Translations under genes and position numbers: made by a program | DNA from: Shimia isoporae | Lineage (GTDB): Bacteria; Pseudomonadota; Alphaproteobacteria; Rhodobacterales; Rhodobacteraceae | Reading direction: 5' to 3' | Assembly (NCBI RefSeq): GCF_004346865.1 | Contig: NZ_SMGR01000001.1 | Coordinates: 434,001 to 498,000, forward strand | DNA length: 64,000 nt | Notes under the pieces: model-generated | What the model was told of the DNA's origin: nothing | Database searches by the model: none | What the model saw: the letters and a program-made list of their open reading frames with translations, nothing else | In this document: piece by piece, positions 25,855 to 33,591 of the stretch | Layout of the letters: every line of letters begins with the position of its first letter | How positions within the stretch are numbered: position 1 is the first letter of the stretch

Positions 25855-26466
25855 ATGCCGGGACGTTTTTTTCTTACGACTCCGATGTCTGATGTGGCCG
25901 CGTGGATGGGCGCGGACGCTGGTGGTGTCGCGGACGAGCCGCCGCGCAGAAACATTGCGCCGGCTCAGGAGATCGTCTGTTTCAACGGTACTGGATTTTC
26001 CAGAATGCGCTGGGGTATCATTCCGGTCGGGCGCAAAAACGCGCGTGGCCGTCCGGTGATGGAAACCATCGTCAACGCACGATCAGAAACGGTTTTTGAC
26101 AAGTCCGCCTTCGACGGCGTGGGGCGGGCAGCGGTCATTGTGGATGGATGGTATGAATGGACCGGGGAGAAACGGCGCAAGACGGCGTGGCGGATATTTG
26201 GTTCCGAACCATTGATATTTGCGGCAATAACCGACGTCTGGACTGCGCCCGGTGGTCGGGAAATTGCGCAAGTGGCAACGGTGACTTGTGCGCCCAATGC
26301 GGATGTGGAGCCGATTCACCATAGAATGGGCGTTCTGCTACGTCGCGAAGACGTGCCATTGTGGCTTGAGGGAAGCGCGGATGATGTTGCGCCCCTTATG
26401 GTTCCGTGGCCGGAAGGGCGCCTCTCCGTTGAGGAAGCCGTAGATGTCGATTGGGATGCCCCATAG
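25855..26466 (+). CDS. SRAP (YedK/HMCES) family protein lacking Cys2
   Basis: 203 residues. SRAP proteins protect abasic sites in single-stranded DNA by crosslinking through Cys2, exposed after Met removal. Here the start reads Met-Pro-Gly-Arg-Phe instead of Met-Cys-Gly-Arg-Phe: codon 2 is CCG. The other active-site parts remain: NIAPAQ near residue 33, MRWGIIP at 51, NARSET at 74 (Asn), GWYEW at 98 (Glu101), ITDVW and IHHRM at 154 (His). No ATG or other start upstream restores Cys. It may bind DNA without crosslinking, use another nucleophile, or be a specialised paralogue. Placed 42 bases after the esterase. Confidence 0.88.
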   Translation: MPGRFFLTTPMSDVAAWMGADAGGVADEPPRRNIAPAQEIVCFNGTGFSRMRWGIIPVGRKNARGRPVMETIVNARSETVFDKSAFDGVGRAAVIVDGWYEWTGEKRRKTAWRIFGSEPLIFAAITDVWTAPGGREIAQVATVTCAPNADVEPIHHRMGVLLRREDVPLWLEGSADDVAPLMVPWPEGRLSVEEAVDVDWDAP

Positions 26467-26469
26467 CAA

Positions 26470-26495
26470 AAGGCGACCCGTGGGCCGCCTTCAAT
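26470..26495. terminator. Terminator between SRAP gene and cold-shock gene
   Basis: Arms AAGGCG-a-CCC (26470-26479) and GGG-c-CGCCTT (26482-26491), one internal mismatch, two-base loop. On the minus strand TTTTGC follows, so it serves the cold-shock gene best. Confidence 0.65.
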
Positions 26496-26513
26496 ACGCG
26501 TTTTCTGACGCGA

Positions 26514-26720
26514 TCAGAGCAGCGAAAGATCGCTTGCGTTCATGCGGCCGTCACGACCTTCTTGCAGCTCGTAGCTGACTTTCTGGTTGTCGGCGAGGCC
26601 AGTCAGACCGGAACGCTCGACCGCTGAAATGTGTACAAAAACATCTTTTCCACCTTCGTCAGGCGCAATAAAGCCGTAGCCTTTGGTGGTGTTGAACCAT
26701 TTGACGGTGCCAGTAGCCAT
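26514..26720 (-). CDS. Cold-shock domain protein
   Basis: 68 residues, one OB-fold cold-shock domain. RNP1 is KGYGFIAPD and RNP2 is VFVHISAV; the start MATGTVKWFNTTKG is typical. Binds single-stranded RNA or DNA as a chaperone. AAGGAGA lies just before ATG 26720; a much longer frame upstream lacks a ribosome binding site and family similarity. Located in an isolated transcription unit. Confidence 0.95.
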   Translation of the reverse strand: MATGTVKWFNTTKGYGFIAPDEGGKDVFVHISAVERSGLTGLADNQKVSYELQEGRDGRMNASDLSLL

Positions 26721-27071
26721 CGTCGTTCTCCTTAATTGTGGCTGTCCGCAACATGCGACGCCCCGGCGGGTATTCTGATCGATAGACTGTGCCGGATAGG
26801 AGCAGATGGTCGATTTTAGAAACTTCGCGCGTTTATCAGAGCAAAGGTCGTGGAGAAAGCAAGGGACAATGTGACCTTGGGGCATGTAAACTGCTAAAAA
26901 GGCGAAGATTTCACGGATTTGTCACGGTGGAGGCAATGTCCGGCAGAAGAAGGTTTTGATTTAGCTGTCAAAATTAACAGCCTCAGGCCTTTAGAACAGC
27001 TTTGGTGCGCCTTTTGCCTATTTCTACAGCATGGCTGATCTTATGTGCCGGAATTCTCCGCGGGGGCAATC
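26721..27071. other. Long intergenic region before csp and preT
   Basis: No gene recognised in 26721-27163. The csp side probably holds its promoter and a long 5' untranslated region, as is common for cold-shock genes. GCTGT (26964-26968) faces ACAGC (26977-26981), a small AT-rich dyad of unknown meaning. The preT side (27072-27109) contains RutR-like sites and is listed separately. Confidence 0.5.
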
Positions 27072-27109
27072 TTTTGACCCTTCGGTAAAAATTTTTATTG
27101 ATTGGTCAA
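27072..27109. promoter_or_regulatory. RutR-like operator region before preT
   Basis: TTGACC-CTTC-GGTAAA at 27074-27089 matches the RutR pattern TTGACC-N4-GGTCAA except for one base in the right arm. A second, partial site TTGA-TTGG-TCAA at 27098-27109 contains a full GGTCAA half. Both lie 55-90 bases before preT. The same pattern occurs at 32112-32160 near the TetR and hydrolase genes. That one of the two RutR-like proteins binds here is inference. Confidence 0.6.
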
Positions 27110-27163
27110 AAGAGCTGTGTCAGCCTGACCCCAATAGCCAAACAAGGTGTATGGGGAGGTTTT

Positions 27164-28486
27164 ATGTCCAACACACCGTTCAGCGAAGGCATCCAGTCGG
27201 GACGTTTGAAGCCCGCGGAGCTTGCCGAGAACTTTGGGGATCTTCATCCCCGCTTTGACGAACACGAGGCGCTGGTGGCAGCGGATCGTTGTTATTTCTG
27301 CCATGATGCGCCCTGTATGACGGCCTGTCCGACGGACATCGATATTCCGTTGTTCATTCGTCAGATCGCCACAGGAACGCCCGAAGCGGCGGCCAAAACG
27401 ATCTTTAGCCAGAACATTCTGGGCGGCATGTGCGCGCGGGTTTGCCCGACCGAGACACTTTGCGAAGAAGTCTGTGTACGGGAAGTGGCAGAAGGCAAGC
27501 CGGTAGAAATCGGCCGGCTTCAGCGTTTTGCGACGGACACGCTTGTTGATACCGGCGAGCACCCGTTCGAACGGGCACCGGCCACCGGTAAGAAAGTCGC
27601 AGTTGTGGGTGCAGGACCGGCCGGTTTGTCGGCGGCGCACCGCCTGGCGGGATACGGTCACGACGTGACTGTATATGACGCGCGGGCAAAAGCGGGCGGC
27701 CTGAACGAGTTCGGCATCGCGGCTTATAAATCGGTCGACAGCTTTGCCGAGCGCGAAGTGGACTGGCTTCTGAAGATAGGCGGTATTTCCATCGAAACGG
27801 GCAGGAAACTGGGTGACGGCCTTTCGCTGGACACGTTGCAGTCCGAATTCGACGCGGTATTCCTGGGCATCGGTCTGGGCGGAGTAAATGCGCTTGGGGT
27901 GGATGGCGAAGACAAAGATGGCGTTGATGATGCGGTCGATTTCATCGCTGATCTGCGTCAGTCCACGGATCTCGGTGCCCTGCCCATCGGACGCGATGTT
28001 GTCGTGATTGGCGGCGGTATGACAGCGGTTGATGCGGCTGTTCAGGCAAAGCTTCTTGGCGCGTTGAACGTTTCGCTGGTGTATCGCCGAGGCAAAGACC
28101 GCATGAACGCTTCGGAGTTCGAACAGGATCTGGCCGCATCCAAGGGCGTTCGGATTATCACCAATGCTTCGCCCAAAGCAGTGATTGGCAATGGCTCTGT
28201 GCGTGAGATCGAATTCGAATACACCGACGATGATCTGAACCCGACTGGCCAGACAGTGCGTCTTCCGGCGGATCAGGTGTTCAAGGCGATCGGCCAGACA
28301 CTTGCGGGCGAAGGCCTGCCGGAGCTGGAGCGTGGTAAGATCAAGGTGGATGGCACTGGCCGTACCTCGGTTGATGGCATCTGGGCAGGTGGTGACTGTG
28401 CGACAGGCGGGGACGATCTGACCGTGACAGCCGTAGCCGAAGGGCGCGACGCCGCCGAAGACATCAACGCCGCGTTGTCGGCGTAA
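27164..28486 (+). CDS. preT: NAD-dependent dihydropyrimidine dehydrogenase subunit PreT
   Basis: 440 residues. The N-terminal domain has Cys-rich segments for two 4Fe-4S clusters (CYFCHDAPCMTACPTDIDI and GGMCARVCPTETLCEEVC). Next comes a GltD-type FAD domain, VAVVGAGPAGLSAAHRLAGYG, and an NAD-binding motif VVVIGGGMTAVDAAV. It passes electrons from NADH to PreA, which reduces uracil and thymine to the dihydro forms. ATG 27164 is preceded by GGGGAGG. It lies 14 bases before preA, one operon. Confidence 0.94.
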   Translation: MSNTPFSEGIQSGRLKPAELAENFGDLHPRFDEHEALVAADRCYFCHDAPCMTACPTDIDIPLFIRQIATGTPEAAAKTIFSQNILGGMCARVCPTETLCEEVCVREVAEGKPVEIGRLQRFATDTLVDTGEHPFERAPATGKKVAVVGAGPAGLSAAHRLAGYGHDVTVYDARAKAGGLNEFGIAAYKSVDSFAEREVDWLLKIGGISIETGRKLGDGLSLDTLQSEFDAVFLGIGLGGVNALGVDGEDKDGVDDAVDFIADLRQSTDLGALPIGRDVVVIGGGMTAVDAAVQAKLLGALNVSLVYRRGKDRMNASEFEQDLAASKGVRIITNASPKAVIGNGSVREIEFEYTDDDLNPTGQTVRLPADQVFKAIGQTLAGEGLPELERGKIKVDGTGRTSVDGIWAGGDCATGGDDLTVTAVAEGRDAAEDINAALSA

Positions 28487-28500
28487 GAGGAGATAAGCAA

Positions 28501-29805
28501 ATGGCCAATCTCGAAAGTGAATTTGTCGGGATCAAATCCCCCAATCCGTTCTGGCTGGCGTCTGCGCCGCCCACGGACAAGGAATACAACGTGCGCCGGG
28601 CCTTTGAAGCAGGCTGGGGCGGTGTTGTCTGGAAAACGTTGGGCAGCGAAGGGCCGCCCGTGGTCAACGTGAATGGTCCCCGTTACGGTGCCATTCATGG
28701 CGCGGACCGCCGGTTGCTCGGCTTGAACAACATCGAGTTGATCACGGATCGTCCGCTTGAGGTAAACCTTGAGGAAATGACACGTGTGAAGCGGGATTAC
28801 CCGGATCATGCGCTGATTGCCTCGGTGATGGTGCCTTGCGAGGAAGCAGAGTGGAAACGCATCCTACCGATGATCGCGGAAACCGGTTGTGACGGGTTCG
28901 AACTGAACTTTGGGTGTCCGCACGGCATGGCGGAGCGCGGCATGGGCTCTGCTGTTGGTCAGGTTCCGGACTACATTGAAATGGTTGCTCGCTGGTGCAA
29001 GGAAGCGACAGACCTTCCGGTTATCGTGAAGCTGACGCCGAACATCACCAACATTCTCTATCCTGCCGAAGCTGCTTTGCGCGGTGGGGCCGACGCGGTT
29101 TCGTTGATCAACACAATCAACTCGATCACCTCTGTGAATCTGGATGCAATGAGCCCCGAGCCGATGATTGATGGCAAAGGCACCCATGGCGGGTATTGCG
29201 GTCCGGCAGTCAAGCCGATTGCGATGAACATGGTGGCAGAAATCGCGCGCAATCCCGAAACCGCGCGCCTGCCGATCTCGGGCATTGGCGGCATCACAAC
29301 CTGGCGCGATGCAGCAGAGTTCATGGCGCTTGGCGCCGGGAACGTGCAGGTTTGCACCGCGGCGATGACCTATGGTTTCAAGATTGTTCAGGAAATGATT
29401 TCCGGCTTGTCCCAGTGGATGGACGAGAAGGGCTATGAAAGCACCTCCGACTTCGTTGGGCTGGCGACGCCGAACGTGACCGACTGGCAATACCTGAACC
29501 TCAATCACGTGACCAAAGCCGAAATCAATCAGGACGATTGTATCAAATGTGGGCGGTGTTATGCCGCGTGCGAAGACACTTCGCATCAGGCCATCGCAAT
29601 GTCCGAGGATCGCGTTTTCACAGTCAAGGACGACGAATGCGTCGCCTGTAATCTCTGTGTGAATGTCTGCCCGGTCGAAGGTTGTATCACCATGCGTACG
29701 CTGGACGCCGGTGAGATGGACGAACGCACCGATACGCCTGTGGCAGCGGAGTATGGCAACTGGACTACGCATCCGAACAATCCGATGGCCAAGGCTGCGG
29801 AATAG
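28501..29805 (+). CDS. preA: NAD-dependent dihydropyrimidine dehydrogenase subunit PreA
   Basis: 434 residues. The dihydroorotate-dehydrogenase-like FMN barrel comprises residues 1 to about 310 (GIKSPNPFWLASAPPTDKEY, then FELNFGCPHGMAERGMGSA). Two ferredoxin-type 4Fe-4S motifs follow: CIKCGRCYAACED near residue 346 and CVACNLCVNVCPVEGC near 380. Catalyses the reduction of the pyrimidine 5,6 double bond, first step of the reductive pathway. AGGAGATAAGCAA is the ribosome binding site. A strong terminator is at 29875. Confidence 0.95.
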   Translation: MANLESEFVGIKSPNPFWLASAPPTDKEYNVRRAFEAGWGGVVWKTLGSEGPPVVNVNGPRYGAIHGADRRLLGLNNIELITDRPLEVNLEEMTRVKRDYPDHALIASVMVPCEEAEWKRILPMIAETGCDGFELNFGCPHGMAERGMGSAVGQVPDYIEMVARWCKEATDLPVIVKLTPNITNILYPAEAALRGGADAVSLINTINSITSVNLDAMSPEPMIDGKGTHGGYCGPAVKPIAMNMVAEIARNPETARLPISGIGGITTWRDAAEFMALGAGNVQVCTAAMTYGFKIVQEMISGLSQWMDEKGYESTSDFVGLATPNVTDWQYLNLNHVTKAEINQDDCIKCGRCYAACEDTSHQAIAMSEDRVFTVKDDECVACNLCVNVCPVEGCITMRTLDAGEMDERTDTPVAAEYGNWTTHPNNPMAKAAE

Positions 29806-29874
29806 GTTTGGCTCAAAACACTTGGCAGGTGGCTTGTTCCCCTCCTGCCTCAGGGGGCTCTCCCGCTCCTGAAG

Positions 29875-29910
29875 AAACCCCGCTACATATGCTTCCTGTA
29901 GCGGGGTTTT
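29875..29910. terminator. Terminator after preA
   Basis: 13-bp perfect stem AAACCCCGCTACA (29875-29887) with TGTAGCGGGGTTT (29897-29909), 9-base loop, ending in TTTT. It separates preA from the convergent sulfotransferase-like gene. Confidence 0.93.
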
Positions 29911-29934
29911 CTGTTTCGCTATGGGTTTTGGAGG

Positions 29935-30612
29935 TCAGGCTGCGATTTTTAAAGGCGTGGACGCGCCCACATCATCCCAGCCTTTCTTTTCAACAACCTG
30001 ATCCGTCTGCCGAACCCTGCCCCAGCGTTTACGACGCAGTGTGAAGTCCGGACTGACCGCGGAGATCACTTTGCCGATGTCGTCGTGATCTGTGTTGAAC
30101 ACGATCAGTCGGTCAGGGTCATTCTCAAAGTAAGACTGTACGTTTGCGATGTGTCTGTCGAAGAACGCGGCCCATTTTTCGGTGGTCTGTTTCTCTGTCA
30201 GGCCGAGCCGGTCCATCTCGCTTTGAAGGTAGAACCCGTCAGAATGGCGGATACGGCTGCGTAGCCATTTGTCCTTGTCCCGGATATTGAGAAGGAACTT
30301 TGCGTGAGGGTAGTGTTCGGCAAACACTTTGTAGTGCAGGAAGTTTTCAATGTTCAAACCGCGTTTTTTGAACTCCATGTCAAAGAATGCGTGGAACCGC
30401 TCCAGGCCTTCGAGAGGCGCACGACCTGCCGTGATGTTGTCGTTTATCATGCGTTGCGGGTTGATGTTTTTCAGCAATCCGCCGTTCTTGCGCTTGTAGA
30501 ATTTCCCGCCGCTGTGGAGCGCATTGTAGCCTGACTTAAGAAAGAGGAAAAACAGTGCGCTTGTCGCACATTTGTTGAATCCGATTTGAAAAAGAAGTGG
30601 TTCGCTTCCCAT
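29935..30612 (-). CDS. Sulfotransferase-family protein
   Basis: 225 residues. The N-terminal LFQIGFNKCATSALFFLF is the 5'-phosphosulfate-binding loop type of PAPS-dependent sulfotransferases (here N-K-C-A-T-S in place of P-K-S-G-T-T). HAKFLLNIRDKDKWLRSRI fits the 3'-phosphate-binding region. The C-terminus is basic (RRKRWGRVRQ). Acceptor unknown; bacterial relatives modify glycans or small molecules. It lies alone on the minus strand between the pyrimidine reductase genes and the TetR genes and has no visible link to pyrimidine catabolism. Confidence 0.72.
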   Translation of the reverse strand: MGSEPLLFQIGFNKCATSALFFLFLKSGYNALHSGGKFYKRKNGGLLKNINPQRMINDNITAGRAPLEGLERFHAFFDMEFKKRGLNIENFLHYKVFAEHYPHAKFLLNIRDKDKWLRSRIRHSDGFYLQSEMDRLGLTEKQTTEKWAAFFDRHIANVQSYFENDPDRLIVFNTDHDDIGKVISAVSPDFTLRRKRWGRVRQTDQVVEKKGWDDVGASTPLKIAA

Positions 30613-30735
30613 TATGCCTGCCCTGAATGTGTTTTGTTTTATGTATTTTCAAATTGGGTACGGCGACAAAGTGCACAAAGCTTGACGCAATTGTGGCAAG
30701 AATGAGGCAGAAATGGTCGTGGAGCGTTTGCAGCG

Positions 30736-31353
30736 CTAGGGGGTCAGAAGCTTGGTGAACAGCGTTTCCAAATAGGTCTCTGCGCCGTCTACAACGTCTT
30801 CTCCCGCGGGTATCAAAACCTGCACCTGCGCGTCAAAATCGGCGTAGTGTTGGGTTGTGGCCCAGATCGAGAAAACGAGATGTCGCGGATCGACTTTGGC
30901 TAGCTTTCCCTGAGTCATCCAGTCCCGGATAACGGTTGTCTTGCGCTCGAAGAGCGGTTTCAGACCGCTCTCCAGATGAGGGCCCATCCGCGGAGCGCCT
31001 TGCAGGATTTCGTTGGCAAACAGACGGCTTTCACGCGGAAACTCTCGGGTCATTTCCAGTTTGCGCCGCACATAGGCAAGTATTTCCGTGAGTGGTTCAC
31101 CGTCGGGATCCATGTGTTCCAGCGGATCAAGCCAGCTCTCCATCAACTGGTTGAGGAGTTGGACATGGATGTCTTCCTTACCGTCGAAATAATAAAGGAT
31201 GTTCGGTTTGGAGAGGCCGGCCTGTTCGGCGATCTGGTCCAGCGTCGCGCCGCGGTAGCCGTAGCGCGAGAACACTTCCAGAGCGGCGTCCATGATAATT
31301 TTGCGGTTGCGCTGCTGGATGCGGCTCGGTTTGCGTGCGGAGGCCTCGGTCAT
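30736..31353 (-). CDS. TetR-family regulator, RutR-like (1)
   Basis: 205 residues. TetR HTH is ATLDQIAEQAGLSKPNILYYF (about residues 36-57) followed by DGKEDIHVQLLNQL. The C-terminal half closely follows the E. coli RutR pattern: WLDPLEHM, LTEILAYVRRKLEMTREFP, SRLFANEILQGAPRM and DPRHLVFSIWATTQHYADF. RutR senses uracil and thymine. Placement beside pyrimidine genes supports the same ligand. No operator of the RutR type was found directly before its own start at 31353. Confidence 0.88.
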   Translation of the reverse strand: MTEASARKPSRIQQRNRKIIMDAALEVFSRYGYRGATLDQIAEQAGLSKPNILYYFDGKEDIHVQLLNQLMESWLDPLEHMDPDGEPLTEILAYVRRKLEMTREFPRESRLFANEILQGAPRMGPHLESGLKPLFERKTTVIRDWMTQGKLAKVDPRHLVFSIWATTQHYADFDAQVQVLIPAGEDVVDGAETYLETLFTKLLTP

Positions 31354-31434
31354 ATTTCACCTTCTTTGGGCGGTCTTGGGCAGGCTAGTGGATGCGTGTG
31401 CAGTCTGTCTAGCCGGACGCAGGGGGAATTCGGA

Positions 31435-32088
31435 TCAGATATCGTCATTCGCCCCTATGCCATTGAGAATAATGCGTTTCACACTTGCCTTGGCGGCATC
31501 CCACTGGGCGTCGCTCAGGGGAGTGTCGTTATTGAGGGTTTCGATCTGGTGGCCGAAGTCTGCATAGTGCTGTGTCGTTGCCCAGAGCATGTAGAGCAGG
31601 TGGCGTGGGTCGATGGGATCCATGCGACCTTCGGTGATCCAGCGCTCGATGACGGCGATTCTGCCGTTGGTCCAGTCCGTTAGGGTGGTTTCCAGATAGT
31701 CCTGTATGACCGGCGCCCCGTGCATGACCTCTGCGGCCCAGACTTTTGAGCCCTCCGGATGACGGCGGGAGATTTCCATTTTCGCGTCTATGTAGGCCCC
31801 GATGCCTTCCGCTGGTCCGTCGGCCTGATCGAAGATGTCAGCGGCCTGAAGCCAGATTTGAAAGATGTTTTGCACCACCTGACGGTAGAGCTGTTCCTTG
31901 GTCGGGAAATAATAGTGCAGGTTCGCTTTGGGCAGCCCGGCAACGTCGGCAATCAGCTGCATTGTTGCTCCGCCAAACCCCGCTTCGGCAAAGACTTTTT
32001 CTGCTGCTGACAAAATAAGCGCCTCTGCCTCCTGGCGGCGCATTTTCTTGCTGCTGGCTTTTGCGGGCGAAGATTGTTGATCAGGCAT
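31435..32088 (-). CDS. TetR-family regulator, RutR-like (2)
   Basis: 217 residues from ATG 32088. HTH GATMQLIADVAGLPKANLHYYF and a RutR-type C-terminal domain (IQDYLETTLTDWTN, IDPRHLLYMLWATTQHYADFG). It is a paralogue of the gene 81 bases downstream, which it probably precedes on one transcript; the two differ enough to have separate ligands or partners. Two RutR-type sites sit 24 and 57 bases before its start, in the space it shares with the divergent amidohydrolase, so autoregulation and control of that operon are likely. Confidence 0.88.
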   Translation of the reverse strand: MPDQQSSPAKASSKKMRRQEAEALILSAAEKVFAEAGFGGATMQLIADVAGLPKANLHYYFPTKEQLYRQVVQNIFQIWLQAADIFDQADGPAEGIGAYIDAKMEISRRHPEGSKVWAAEVMHGAPVIQDYLETTLTDWTNGRIAVIERWITEGRMDPIDPRHLLYMLWATTQHYADFGHQIETLNNDTPLSDAQWDAAKASVKRIILNGIGANDDI

Positions 32089-32111
32089 CAAATTCGCTTT
32101 GTGAAAAAATC

Positions 32112-32160
32112 TTGACCGGTTGGTCAGGCTGTGGTCGTCTGAACTTGACCATACGGTCAG
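32112..32160. promoter_or_regulatory. Pair of RutR-like operators
   Basis: TTGACC-GGTT-GGTCAG at 32112-32127 and TTGACC-ATAC-GGTCAG at 32145-32160. Both match TTGACC-N4-GGTCAA in 11 of 12 arm positions, and their centres are 33 bases apart, about three helical turns, so two dimers could bind the same face. Located between the divergent TetR gene and the M20 amidohydrolase gene. Confidence 0.75.
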
Positions 32161-32240
32161 GATGGCCGTGAGATCAAGAGCCCCCCAGCAAGGGCAGCCC
32201 ATCAGGGCGCAAGCCCGGGCCAGACATAGGGAGTGAAAAC

Positions 32241-33491
32241 ATGGGTGCACCCGGTGAAAACCTGAAGGTGAACGCGGACCGGCTGTGGGACAGCCTGATG
32301 GAGATGGCCAAGATCGGCCCCGGCGTGGCGGGTGGCAACAACCGCCAGACCGTGACGGATGAGGACGGCGAAGGTCGTGCGCTGTTCCAGTCTTGGTGTG
32401 AGGCCGTGGGCTGCACCATGGGGCTGGATCAGATGGGCAATATGTTTGCCGAATATCCAGGCACCGATCCTGATGCATTGCCGGTCTATGTGGGCAGTCA
32501 CCTTGATACGCAGCCTACGGGCGGCAAGTATGACGGGGTGCTGGGCGTGCTTGGCGGTCTGGAAGTGCTGCGCACGATGAAAGACCTTGGCATCAAGACC
32601 AAACACCCGATTGTTGTGACCAACTGGACCAACGAGGAAGGCACGCGCTATGCGCCGGCGATGCTGTCTTCCGGTGTGTTTGCCGGCATTCATACGCAGG
32701 AATGGGCCTATGATCGTGAAGATGCCGACGGGCTGAAGTTCGGCGATGAGCTGGCCCGCATTGGTTGGCGCGGCGAGGAAGAAGTCGGTGCGCGCAAAAT
32801 GCACGCGATGTTTGAGCTGCACATCGAACAGGGGCCAATTCTGGAAGCGGAAGGCAAGGACATTGGCGTGGTCACCCACGGGCAGGGTCTGAGCTGGACG
32901 CAGGTCACGATTGAGGGCAAGGACGCGCATACCGGATCTACGCCGATGAAAATGCGTAAGAACGCGGGGCTGGGGATGGCCCGCGTGCTTGAAAAAGTTG
33001 ATGATATCGCCTGGAGCCATGCGCCGGATGCGGTGGGCGCGGCGGGGCATATCGATGTCTATCCGAACTCGCGTAACGTGATCCCCGGCAAAGTGGTGTT
33101 TACCGTGGACTTCCGCTCGCCGGAGTTGTCGGTGATCGAAGACATGGAAGCGCGCCTGCGCATGGAAGGTCAGAAGATCGCGGACCAGATGGGGCTGTCT
33201 ATCACCTTTGAGAAGGTGGGCGGCTTTGACCCCGTGAAGTTTGACGAAGGCTGTGTGACCGCGGTGCGCAATGCGGCGGAGCGGTTGGGGTATAGCCACA
33301 CCAACATCATTTCCGGCGCAGGCCATGACGCCTGCTGGATCAATCAGGTGGCGCCGACGGCAATGGTGATGTGTCCCTGTGTGGATGGCTTGAGCCACAA
33401 TGAGGCGGAAGAGATTTCCAAGGATTGGGCTGCGGCGGGGACAGACGTTCTGATGCACGCGGTGTTGGAGACGGCGGAGATTGTTGAATAA
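32241..33491 (+). CDS. M20-family Zn hydrolase, beta-ureidopropionase / N-carbamoyl amino acid amidohydrolase type
   Basis: 416 residues of the HyuC/AllC branch of peptidase family M20. Metal ligands are visible in VGSHLDTQPTGGKYDGVLG (His87, Asp98) and NWTNEEGTRY (Glu132-Glu133); HIEQGPILEAEGKDIGVV, GKDAHTGSTPM and SGAGHDACW are also conserved. In this setting, next to a dihydropyrimidinase, the likely reaction is N-carbamoyl-beta-alanine to beta-alanine, CO2 and ammonia, the last step of reductive pyrimidine degradation. Allantoate or N-carbamoyl-alpha-amino acids cannot be excluded. AGGGAG precedes the ATG. Confidence 0.88.
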   Translation: MGAPGENLKVNADRLWDSLMEMAKIGPGVAGGNNRQTVTDEDGEGRALFQSWCEAVGCTMGLDQMGNMFAEYPGTDPDALPVYVGSHLDTQPTGGKYDGVLGVLGGLEVLRTMKDLGIKTKHPIVVTNWTNEEGTRYAPAMLSSGVFAGIHTQEWAYDREDADGLKFGDELARIGWRGEEEVGARKMHAMFELHIEQGPILEAEGKDIGVVTHGQGLSWTQVTIEGKDAHTGSTPMKMRKNAGLGMARVLEKVDDIAWSHAPDAVGAAGHIDVYPNSRNVIPGKVVFTVDFRSPELSVIEDMEARLRMEGQKIADQMGLSITFEKVGGFDPVKFDEGCVTAVRNAAERLGYSHTNIISGAGHDACWINQVAPTAMVMCPCVDGLSHNEAEEISKDWAAAGTDVLMHAVLETAEIVE

Positions 33492-33591
33492 TTGAAACCC
33501 CGGGGCGCCGCCCACGGACCCTCGGAGTATTTTCAGCCAAAAGAAGCTGGACGGGGAGGTGCACGGGCACCGAAGGATAGGGAGAAAAACC

